Assembly: GCA_965371445.1 (NCBI GenBank)
Contig: CBDUYN010000124.1
Span: 1 to 30,840 of the forward strand
Direction: 5' to 3'
Length of the DNA: 30,840 nucleotides
Source of the DNA: DASWIG01 sp965371445
GTDB lineage: Bacteria; Acidobacteriota; Thermoanaerobaculia; Multivoradales; J023
The notes under the pieces are model-generated. The model ran no database searches, was not told the DNA's origin, and was given only the letters and a program-made list of their open reading frames with translations. The position numbers and the translations under genes were made by a program. Of this stretch, positions 7,828 to 15,106 are shown piece by piece. The first letter of the stretch is position 1, and each line of letters starts with the position of its first letter.

Positions 7828-8519
7828 GCCTCCCCCTCCTGGACGCGCGCCATCTCCGGCTCGATCGCGGGCTGAAGCGCCGCGCCGCAGCCCGAGCAAG
7901 CCGCAGCCACGGGATGGTTGAAATCGCCGCAGTGCGGACAGGGCGCCGGCGCTCGGGTCCGAGCGCCGCGGCTCACCGTGCCGCGCGGCGTCACGAGCAG
8001 CAGGGCAAAGGCCGCGACGTTGCCGAGGAGCCCGGCAAAAAACCACGGTAGCGGGACGTGGCCACGGCCGATCGCGAGGTAGCCGCAGAGCGCCGAGAAG
8101 AGAAGCCCGACGAAGACGTAGCTGCCGAAGACGAGCCACCCCGGGCCGAGCGCCGCCGTATCCGTGGCGCGTTCGTCGAAGAGACCCGAGCGCGCTTCGA
8201 GGTCGATGAAGTAGCGGAGCGGATCCGCCTCGAAGTCCTTCAGCATGTCGGCCGAAACGTAGAACCGCCGCCCCTTGCAGCGGATCTGCAGCACCTCCTT
8301 GCCGTAGATCTGTTGCTTGCAGACGACACAGACCTCTCCTTCGCCCGTGCGCTCGTCAAGGACGGTCCACTCCAGGGTCTCGTCTGCGGGGCCTTTCGCG
8401 GCCTGTGGGATTTCTTCCGCGAGGCCGGCAGGGACTCCCAGGACCTGAGCCCAGAGCACCAGAAAGGCCGCGCAAAGGATCCACGTTGCGGGCTTCGGCC
8501 CTTCTTTCGGGTTCGCCAT
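7824..8519 (-). CDS. Membrane protein with CxxC metal-site segment and C-terminal zinc ribbon
   Basis: It encodes 231 residues. The ATG at 8519 follows GAGGAG and is preferred to the longer frame. Residues 1-35 are a signal peptide or anchor. An outer domain has CVVCKQQIYG, then IRCKGRRFYVSADMLKDF and a DPLRYFIDLEARSG segment, resembling small TRASH/YHS-like metal-binding domains. Two membrane segments follow, then a cytoplasmic zinc ribbon, CPHCGDFNHPVAAACSGCG. It overlaps the start of the FAD/4Fe-4S fusion gene by 4 nt, so the two are made together and probably work together. A metal or redox-partner role is inferred from the cysteines and from this coupling; no family name can be assigned with confidence. 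Confidence 0.75.
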   Translation of the reverse strand: MANPKEGPKPATWILCAAFLVLWAQVLGVPAGLAEEIPQAAKGPADETLEWTVLDERTGEGEVCVVCKQQIYGKEVLQIRCKGRRFYVSADMLKDFEADPLRYFIDLEARSGLFDERATDTAALGPGWLVFGSYVFVGLLFSALCGYLAIGRGHVPLPWFFAGLLGNVAAFALLLVTPRGTVSRGARTRAPAPCPHCGDFNHPVAAACSGCGAALQPAIEPEMARVQEGEA

Positions 8520-8705
8520 AGCTCTCCTCAGCTGCTCTCCAACTCCTGGAACCAAGGTATCACGGAACGTATGCGTCACGACCGCCGCGACTACCCGGAG
8601 GGGCGGGCGGCGAACCGCCCAGCGGAGTGACGACACCGGGGGCCGTTGTAGATACGCTGGTAGGTCCAGACAACCGGTCCGGACCAACTACAGGAGGAGC
8701 GAGCG
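8520..8705. promoter_or_regulatory. Divergent intergenic region with hairpins
   Basis: This 186-bp gap separates the zinc-ribbon gene (minus) from the monooxygenase (plus) and must hold both promoters. It contains a GGGCGG-CGAA-CCGCCC hairpin (8605-8620). Just before the plus-strand ribosome binding site, paired segments TGTAG (8647-8651) with CTACA (8688-8692) and GGTCC (8663-8667) with GGACC (8681-8685) could form a leader stem or an operator. No convincing -35/-10 pair can be named. Confidence 0.35.
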
Positions 8706-9956
8706 ATGGCGAAGAAACACAAGACGGAAGTCCTGGTGGTCGGTGCCGGCCCCGTGGGCATGTTCACCGCGCTCTCCCTGGCCCGCCAGGGGAACCAGGT
8801 CGAGATCATCGACGGCCAATGGCGTACGACCTCGCGCAGCTACGCCCTGGCCCTGCATCCGGCCTCGCTCCGGTTGCTCGACGAGATGGGGCTCGCCGCC
8901 CGGCTGATCGAGAAGGGCTACCGCGTCGACACCGTGGCTTTTTTCGACGGCGGCGAACGCACGGGCGAAGTCGCCTACGCCGAGCTCCAAACGGACTTTC
9001 CCTTCGTCCTCGTGCTACCCCAGAGGGTCCTTGAGGAGACTCTCGAGGAAGCCCTGGCGAGCCACGACGTCTCGATCCGATGGAGCCATCGCCTGGCCCA
9101 CTTCGACGGCGACGGCCGCCGGGTCCAGGTCGAGCGGCTGGCAAAAGAGTCGATGGGCTATTCCGTGATGATGATGGGCTGGGTCGTCGACAAGGTCTTC
9201 GACTACGAGACCCGCTTCCTCGTCGGCACCGACGGCATCCATTCGACCGTCCGGCGCTGTCTGGGGATCGACTACGACCGGCTGAGCGATCCGCAGGAGT
9301 TCGGAGTCTTCGAGTTCGGTGCCGACGGCGGCGGCCACGAGATGCGGGTGGTCCTCGCCGACGAGACCACCAACGTCCTGTGGCCGCTCGCCGAAGACCG
9401 CTTCCGCTGGAGCTTCGAGCTCGGCGACAGCCTCGAAGACGAGGTCCCGGCGCAACGCACCAAGAGCCGCCTTGCCGTCCAGGTGGGCTCCCACACCTTC
9501 CCCCACCTCGATCAGGGGAAGCTGGCCCAGCTGATCGAGGAGCGGGCACCCTGGTTCGACGCGGCGATCGGGGAGGTCAGCTGGTCGGTGGCGGTGCGCT
9601 TCGAGCTGCGGCTCGCCGAAAGCTTCGGACGCGACGCCGGGTGGCTCGCGGGCGACGCCGCCCACGTCGCCTCGCCCGTCGGGGTGCAGAGCATGAACGT
9701 CGGCCTGCGCGAGGGCTACGACCTCTCGCAGCGCCTGACCGCCATCCTGCGCCAAGGAGAGAGCACCGAGCTCCTCGACGCCTACGACGACCGGCAAAAG
9801 CGCCAGTGGCGCCGCCTCTTCGGGCTCGCGGGCGACTTGAAGGCGAGGCGTGCCTCCGGATGGACCGAGAAGCGGGCGGCACGGATTCCGATGGTCCTGC
9901 CAGCCTCAGGCGACGATTTGAAGGCCCTCCTCTCCCAGTTGGGCATCGAGATGTGA
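8706..9956 (+). CDS. FAD-dependent monooxygenase (PF01494 type)
   Basis: This is a 416-residue class A flavoprotein monooxygenase of the p-hydroxybenzoate hydroxylase fold, using NAD(P)H and O2 to hydroxylate an unknown, probably aromatic, substrate. The ATG has AGGAGGAGC just upstream. The N-terminal Rossmann motif is VVGAGPVGMFTALSLARQG. A central VGTDGIHSTVRR block carries the conserved DG motif, and GWLAGDAAHVASPVGVQSMN carries the GD motif that binds the FAD ribityl and pyrophosphate. The length is normal for single-domain members, without the extra thioredoxin-like C-terminal domain of the phenol hydroxylase group. It is transcribed divergently from the zinc-ribbon/FAD-4Fe-4S operon and appears monocistronic. 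Confidence 0.88.
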   Translation: MAKKHKTEVLVVGAGPVGMFTALSLARQGNQVEIIDGQWRTTSRSYALALHPASLRLLDEMGLAARLIEKGYRVDTVAFFDGGERTGEVAYAELQTDFPFVLVLPQRVLEETLEEALASHDVSIRWSHRLAHFDGDGRRVQVERLAKESMGYSVMMMGWVVDKVFDYETRFLVGTDGIHSTVRRCLGIDYDRLSDPQEFGVFEFGADGGGHEMRVVLADETTNVLWPLAEDRFRWSFELGDSLEDEVPAQRTKSRLAVQVGSHTFPHLDQGKLAQLIEERAPWFDAAIGEVSWSVAVRFELRLAESFGRDAGWLAGDAAHVASPVGVQSMNVGLREGYDLSQRLTAILRQGESTELLDAYDDRQKRQWRRLFGLAGDLKARRASGWTEKRAARIPMVLPASGDDLKALLSQLGIEM

Positions 9957-10390
9957 CCCCTGCTGCAGGCCGTGTACGAGCCAGCCACCTCCTTCGCGGA
10001 GGGTAGGCTTTGCCTTTTCGCCGAAAATGGATATCCTTCGCCTGGAGAGCACGGGGTGGCCTGGTCCCTGTGCGGAAGTCCATAGCGCGGGGCGCCGGAG
10101 CCTGAGCCAGCGAAGCCAGCCTCCGGCCCAGCGCACAGATCCACTTGCGGCTCCTCACAACCGAGGCCGGCCGGGGAGTGGATGGGCTCACTGAGGGCGT
10201 AGAGCGACGAGAAGCGGCCCTTCTCCCGCCTATGACTTCGGCACGGACCCTCGTTCAGCCGGCAAGACGGAGCGCCAAGGTGGGCGCCGCCAGCCAGAAA
10301 ATGCTGAGCGCGACGGATTCTCCGGTCAGGGCACGGCTCCCGTCGGAGTTTGTGTATTTGCCGCAAGACGGCACCTAGAGGACCACGAAT
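9957..10390. other. 434-bp gene-free region with several strong hairpins
   Basis: No supportable gene lies here. The long open minus-strand frame across it continues into the flanking genes' antisense and has no family features. The DNA is rich in inverted repeats. There is an interrupted palindrome TTTTCG-C-CGAAAA (10015-10027). GCACGGGG (10049-10056) pairs with CCCTGTGC (10066-10073) around a 9-nt loop. GCCGGAG (10094-10100) pairs with CTCCGGC (10121-10127) around two GCCAG copies. A structured RNA, a leader of the helicase gene or a decayed element are all possible. It matches no riboswitch or ncRNA class that I recognise. Confidence 0.4.
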
Positions 10391-13300
10391 TTGTATCTTG
10401 TCACCCGATGTTTCAACGAGTTCCGGGCTCCTGACCGCCAACGCGGGCACGCCTATTACGCTGACGGACGGGTCGTCCTGGACACGGTGCGGGGCCGCTG
10501 GATCCTCGCCACCGTGCGAGGCTCGAAGGAGTACGAGGTCACGATCGACGGCTCCGAGGCCGAGGGCAAGGGGTGGTTGAACGTCTCCTGCCAGTGTCCG
10601 CGTTTCGCCGACGGCGTCGCTTGCAAGCACCTCTGGGCCACGATCCTGGCCGTCGGCAGGGCGCATCCGGCACTGTTCCCCGGCAACCATTCGCTGGAGC
10701 TCGTCCTCGAAGTGGCGGATTCGGACTGGTCGGAGGGCGACGATTGGCAAGAGCCGGTCAAGGCCCGGCCCAAGTCCGGACGCAAGGGCAGGGGCAAAGG
10801 CAAAGGCGGGGTGCCCGAGAAACCCTGGAAGCATCGTCTGAGCACGCTCAAGGACGCCCTCGTCGCTTCGCCGCAAAGCGGGGCGTCGCCCCGCTCCTCC
10901 TCGCGCCGCCGGGAGGCCTGGTACCGGCTCGACGTCGAGGCGAGCGAGCGCTGGGGGCGCCTGGTCGTCGAGCTCTGGCAACGCAAGCAGGAAAAAGGCG
11001 GCGCACTGGGCAAGCACAAGGCACTACGCCTCGACGACTCCGTTCTGCCGCTGTTTAACGATCCGAACGACCGTGAGCTTTTGCGGCTCTTCCGGGTGCT
11101 CGAGAGGGATCAGGGTCCGACGAGCTCCGGGAAGAAGGGAGGCCACCGCTACTTTTCCGCCAACCAGAAGCAGACGAGCGCCGTCGTCCCGGGAGCCCTG
11201 CTCGAAACGGTGCTGCCGCGCCTCGTCGCCACCGGGCGGTTCGGCCGGTGGACGTCGGCGGATTCTCGGCCACCGCGGATCCTGCGCTGGGAGCCCGAGA
11301 GGCCGTGGCAGTTCGGGATGCAAGGCGAGCTCGGCCAGAACGAGGAGTTGCGGATTGGCGGCCGTCTCGTGCGCGGCGAGCAGAGCCGCTCGCCCCGCGA
11401 GGCGCGGTTGCTCCTGGCGAGCGACGGTGTGGTGCTCTTCGGAGACGAGCTGGCCCCCTTCAAGATTCCGGCCACGGCCTGGCTCGAGAACCTGGGCCGG
11501 GAGGTCCGTGTTCCCGCCGAGGACGTCGTCGCCTTCCTCGAAGAGCTGTGGAGCTTGCCCGAGGTGCCGGAGGTCGTCCTGCCACCCAAGCTGCGGCCGG
11601 AGGAGGTCCGCCAACCGCCGACTCCGCGGCTCGTCCTGCGCCGTCCGCGCCATTCCATGGCGTTCAAGTTCCTCTTCGCCGACGTCTCCTTCGGCTATGC
11701 CGACCGGGTGGTCGCCGCCGACGATCCGCGGCCGGTGCTTTTCGAGGCCGAGGGCCAGCGCCTTCTGCTGCGCGACCTCGACGCCGAGCACCGTGCTTTC
11801 GAGAAGCTCCTCAAGGCGGGCCTGACACCGCCTCCGGGCGGAACAGGCGAACGAGGCGAGCTCGGAGTCCGCCCCTCTGACCTTGCGGAGGTCTCCCGGC
11901 AGCTGATCGCCGAGGGCTGGTCCGTCGAGGCCGAAGGCCGTCCGCTGCGGGGAGCGAGCGGCTTCGAGATGCGCCTGACGACCGGTATCGACTGGTTCGA
12001 GCTCAAGGGTGGAGCGATCTTTGGCGACGTCGAGGTCGCGCTGCCGGACATCCTGGCCGCGCTGCGCCGCGGCGCCTCGACGATTCGCCTCGGCGACGGC
12101 AGCGAAGGCCTCCTGCCCGAAGACTGGCTGCAGCGCTACGGTCCACTCGCCAACTTGGCCCAGGGCGGCAGGAACGACGGGATGCGTTTCTTGCCATCGC
12201 AGGCCCTGCTGCTGGACCCCCTCCTGGCCGCGGTTCCGGAGATCGACGTCGACCAGGAGTTCGCCCAGGTCCGCGACCGCATCCACTCTTTCGAAAAGGT
12301 CAGGCCGCGCAATGAGCCGCGAGGCTTTCACGGGACGTTGCGCCCCTATCAACGCGAAGGGCTTGGCTGGCTCCACTTCCTGGAGCAACTCGGCTTCGGC
12401 GGCTGCCTCGCCGACGACATGGGCCTCGGCAAGACCGTCCAGGTGCTGGCGCTCTTGCAGATGCGCCGCGCCGCGGGCCGCGGCTGGGAGAAACCGTCGT
12501 TGATCGTGGCGCCCAAGAGCGTCGTGAGTAACTGGATCGAAGAGGCGGCGCGCTTTGCTCCGCGGCTTCAGACCGCCGATTACACCGGTTCCGAACGCCA
12601 CGACATCCGCGAGCGGCTCACCGAGCACGACGTCGTCGTCACGACCTACGGGACGCTGCTGCGCGACGCGGTCTACTTGAAGGACTTCGATCTCGGCTAC
12701 GTCATCCTCGACGAAGCCCAGGCGATCAAGAACCCCTCCTCGCAGACGGCCAAGGCCTGCCGGCTTCTGAAGGCCGATCACCGCCTGGCGCTGACCGGCA
12801 CCCCGGTCGAGAACCACCTCGGCGATCTGTGGTCGATTTTCGATTTTCTAAATCCCGGCATGCTGGGCCGGATTCCGGGCATGAGCGCCCGCTCGGGCCA
12901 CCGCACGCCATCGCAGGAAACTCTCGAGCAGGTCGCCAAAGCCCTGGGTCCCTTCATCCTGCGCCGGACCAAGGAAGAGGTCTTGAGCGACCTGCCGCCA
13001 AAAACCGAGCAGACCCTCTACTGCGACCTCGGGGCACGGCAACGCAGAATCTACGACGGCATGCGCGAGCACTACCGCAAGGTCCTCACCCAAAAGATCG
13101 GCGAGCAGGGTCTTGGCCGCTCAAAAATCCAGGTGCTGGAGGCCCTGCTGCGGCTACGTCAGGTGGCCTGCCACCCGGGCCTGATCTCGGAAAAGCACGA
13201 GCGGCGCTCCTCGGCGAAGCTGGACGTGCTTTTCGAACAGATCGAAGAAATCATCGACGAAGGGCACAAGGCGCTTGTCTTCTCGCAGTTCACGCGCCTG

Positions 13301-13717
13301 CTCGACCTCGTGCGCCGCGACCTCGATGCCCGCAACATCACCTACGAATACCTCGACGGACGCACCCGCCAACGGGCGTCGAAGATCCAGCGTTTCCAGG
13401 AGGATCCGGACTGTCCGCTCTTCCTGATCAGCTTGAAGGCCGGAGGGGTTGGCTTGAACCTGACGGCGGCCGACTACGTCTTTCTGCTCGATCCGTGGTG
13501 GAACCCGGCCGTCGAGGCCCAGGCCATCGACCGGGCCCACCGCATCGGACAGGTGCGGCCGGTCAACGCCTACCGGCTGATCGCCCGCAACACGGTCGAA
13601 GAAAAGATCGTCAAGCTCCAGGCGTCGAAGCGGGACCTCGCCGACGCGATTCTGACCGCCGACCAGGGTGTGATCAGCGAGCTGACCTCCGAAGACCTGG
13701 AAATGTTGCTGAGCTAG
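10391..13717 (+). CDS. SWIM zinc-finger SNF2-family helicase
   Basis: This is a 1108-residue double-stranded DNA translocase of the bacterial SNF2/RapA-like superfamily 2 group. The TTG at 10391 is the only practical start, because an in-frame TAG sits at 10376-10378 and AGAGGA lies 8 nt upstream of the TTG. A SWIM zinc finger (C67xC69...C78xH80, in CQCPRFADGVACKH) lies near the N-terminus. The helicase core has DDMGLGKT near residue 675 (Walker A), DEAQ near 774 (Walker B), LTGTPVENHL (motif III) and QAIDRAHRIGQ near 1044 (motif VI). The residues between the SWIM finger and the core form the usual SNF2-associated region. The substrate process is unknown. It ends convergently with the next gene, sharing a CTAG. 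Confidence 0.93.
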   Translation: MYLVTRCFNEFRAPDRQRGHAYYADGRVVLDTVRGRWILATVRGSKEYEVTIDGSEAEGKGWLNVSCQCPRFADGVACKHLWATILAVGRAHPALFPGNHSLELVLEVADSDWSEGDDWQEPVKARPKSGRKGRGKGKGGVPEKPWKHRLSTLKDALVASPQSGASPRSSSRRREAWYRLDVEASERWGRLVVELWQRKQEKGGALGKHKALRLDDSVLPLFNDPNDRELLRLFRVLERDQGPTSSGKKGGHRYFSANQKQTSAVVPGALLETVLPRLVATGRFGRWTSADSRPPRILRWEPERPWQFGMQGELGQNEELRIGGRLVRGEQSRSPREARLLLASDGVVLFGDELAPFKIPATAWLENLGREVRVPAEDVVAFLEELWSLPEVPEVVLPPKLRPEEVRQPPTPRLVLRRPRHSMAFKFLFADVSFGYADRVVAADDPRPVLFEAEGQRLLLRDLDAEHRAFEKLLKAGLTPPPGGTGERGELGVRPSDLAEVSRQLIAEGWSVEAEGRPLRGASGFEMRLTTGIDWFELKGGAIFGDVEVALPDILAALRRGASTIRLGDGSEGLLPEDWLQRYGPLANLAQGGRNDGMRFLPSQALLLDPLLAAVPEIDVDQEFAQVRDRIHSFEKVRPRNEPRGFHGTLRPYQREGLGWLHFLEQLGFGGCLADDMGLGKTVQVLALLQMRRAAGRGWEKPSLIVAPKSVVSNWIEEAARFAPRLQTADYTGSERHDIRERLTEHDVVVTTYGTLLRDAVYLKDFDLGYVILDEAQAIKNPSSQTAKACRLLKADHRLALTGTPVENHLGDLWSIFDFLNPGMLGRIPGMSARSGHRTPSQETLEQVAKALGPFILRRTKEEVLSDLPPKTEQTLYCDLGARQRRIYDGMREHYRKVLTQKIGEQGLGRSKIQVLEALLRLRQVACHPGLISEKHERRSSAKLDVLFEQIEEIIDEGHKALVFSQFTRLLDLVRRDLDARNITYEYLDGRTRQRASKIQRFQEDPDCPLFLISLKAGGVGLNLTAADYVFLLDPWWNPAVEAQAIDRAHRIGQVRPVNAYRLIARNTVEEKIVKLQASKRDLADAILTADQGVISELTSEDLEMLLS

Positions 13718-15045
13718 CCCCCCTGGGCTCCCTCCACGACTTTGCGCACCATCTCCTCGATCACACCCGGCTCGGTCTCTTCGAGCTCGTAGCTGACGTT
13801 GGCGATGGGTTTCGAGACCTTCAAGATCCGTTGCAGGTCGATCGGCGTCCCTTCGACGACGACGTCGGCGGGAGTAGCGTTGATCGTCTCCTCGAGCTCG
13901 CGGATCTGCTGCTCGCCGTAGCCCATGGCCGGAAGGATCTTGCGCGAGTTGGGAAACTTCTCGAACGTCTGGCGGATCGAACCCACCGCGTAGGGTACGG
14001 CCGAGACGATCTCGGCCGCGCCGGCCTCTTTTGCCGCCACCCAGCCGGCACCGTAGGTCATGCCGCCGTGAGTCAGAGTGGGGCCGTCCTCGACGACGAG
14101 CGCTCGTTTCCCACGAACTTTCTCCGGCTCGTCGATAGTGACGACGGAGTTGCATCGGAGCACCCGCGCCTCCGGGTTGTGGAGGCGGCAACTATCCTGG
14201 ACTTCCCGGATCGCCGTCGCCTCGGCGGTGTTGACCTTGTTGACGATCAGCAGCTGTGCCGTCAGGAGGTTCGTGTGACCTGGGAAGTAGTGGAGCTCGT
14301 CGCCTGGCCGGTGGGGATCGACGAGCGTGATCTGAAGGTCCGGACGGATGAAGGCCGTGTCGTTGTTGCCGCCGTCCCAGAGGATGACGTCGGCCTCTTG
14401 TTCGGCCTCGCGCAGGATGGCCTCGTAGTCGACCCCTGCGTAGACGACAAAGCCGTTGTCGATGTGCGGCTCGTATTCCTCGCGCTCTTCGATGGTGCAC
14501 TCGTGGCGGTCGAGGTCCTCGTAGGTGGCGAAGCGCTGGCAGACCTGTTTCGTCAGGTCGCCGTAGGGCATCGGGTGGCGGATCGCCACCGTCTTCTTAC
14601 CGAGCTTCTTCAGGATCCGCGCGAGGTAGCGGGTGGTCTGCGACTTGCCGACCCCGGTACGAACGGCCGTCACCGCGACGACCGGCTTCGAGGTCTCAAG
14701 CATCGTCTTGCGGGCCGAGCAGAGGCCGAAGTGGGCGCCCCAGCCGATGACTCGGCTGCCCATCGCCATCACGTACTCGTGGGAGACGTCGGAGTAGGAA
14801 AACCAGACCTCGTCGACCTGGTGCTCGCGGACGATTGAGCGCAGCTCTTCCTCGCCGCGGATCGGGATGCCTCCGGGATAGAGCGGCCCTGAAAGCTCCG
14901 GCGGGTAGACGCGGCCTTCGATGTCGGGGATCTGGGTGGCGGTAAAAGCGACGACCTCGTAGCTGTCGTCGTGGCGGAAAAGGCAGTTGAAGTTGTGGAA
15001 ATCCCTCCCTGCCGCTCCCATGATGACGACTTTCCTGCGAGCCAT
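13714..15045 (-). CDS. cpgS: Cyclic 2,3-diphosphoglycerate synthetase homologue
   Basis: This 443-residue protein has an ATG at 15045 preceded by AGGAGG. It looks like the P-loop enzyme family named for the archaeal cyclic 2,3-diphosphoglycerate synthetase, which uses ATP to close the ring of 2,3-bisphosphoglycerate. It starts with a nucleotide-binding strand VVIMGAAGRDFHNFN, and the P-loop is in VTAVRTGVGKSQTTRYL. A conserved-looking block ADVILWDGGNNDTAF and a further LLIVNKVNTA segment follow. In bacteria this family's product has rarely been tested, so the reaction is inferred from family membership. The gene lies 61 nt downstream of the hybrid kinase on the same strand. Its stop TAG overlaps the SNF2 stop in the shared CTAG. 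Confidence 0.82.
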   Translation of the reverse strand: MARRKVVIMGAAGRDFHNFNCLFRHDDSYEVVAFTATQIPDIEGRVYPPELSGPLYPGGIPIRGEEELRSIVREHQVDEVWFSYSDVSHEYVMAMGSRVIGWGAHFGLCSARKTMLETSKPVVAVTAVRTGVGKSQTTRYLARILKKLGKKTVAIRHPMPYGDLTKQVCQRFATYEDLDRHECTIEEREEYEPHIDNGFVVYAGVDYEAILREAEQEADVILWDGGNNDTAFIRPDLQITLVDPHRPGDELHYFPGHTNLLTAQLLIVNKVNTAEATAIREVQDSCRLHNPEARVLRCNSVVTIDEPEKVRGKRALVVEDGPTLTHGGMTYGAGWVAAKEAGAAEIVSAVPYAVGSIRQTFEKFPNSRKILPAMGYGEQQIRELEETINATPADVVVEGTPIDLQRILKVSKPIANVSYELEETEPGVIEEMVRKVVEGAQGG

Positions 15046-15106
15046 GAAATACCTCCTGGTTCGTTGGCGAAAATCCGTCGGCGGGGGTCGACGGCCTTGA
15101 TGGACC

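Noticed and set aside
9960..10140. A possible c-di-GMP or other known riboswitch, suggested by GGCAAAGCC on the minus strand
   Set aside because: The flanking stems and conserved residues of known classes could not be matched, and the downstream gene on that strand does not fit.
9782..11017. A minus-strand open frame crossing the 9957-10390 gap
   Set aside because: It is antisense to two good genes at both ends and has no motif in the gap itself. The gap is better read as non-coding.
11024..12817. A 597-codon antisense frame inside the SNF2 gene
   Set aside because: The sense strand encodes all helicase motifs in order. The antisense product has no family features.
12829..14838. A 669-codon plus-strand frame spanning the end of SNF2 and the antisense of the cpgS homologue
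   Set aside because: Both real genes are well supported in other frames. The product is low-complexity.
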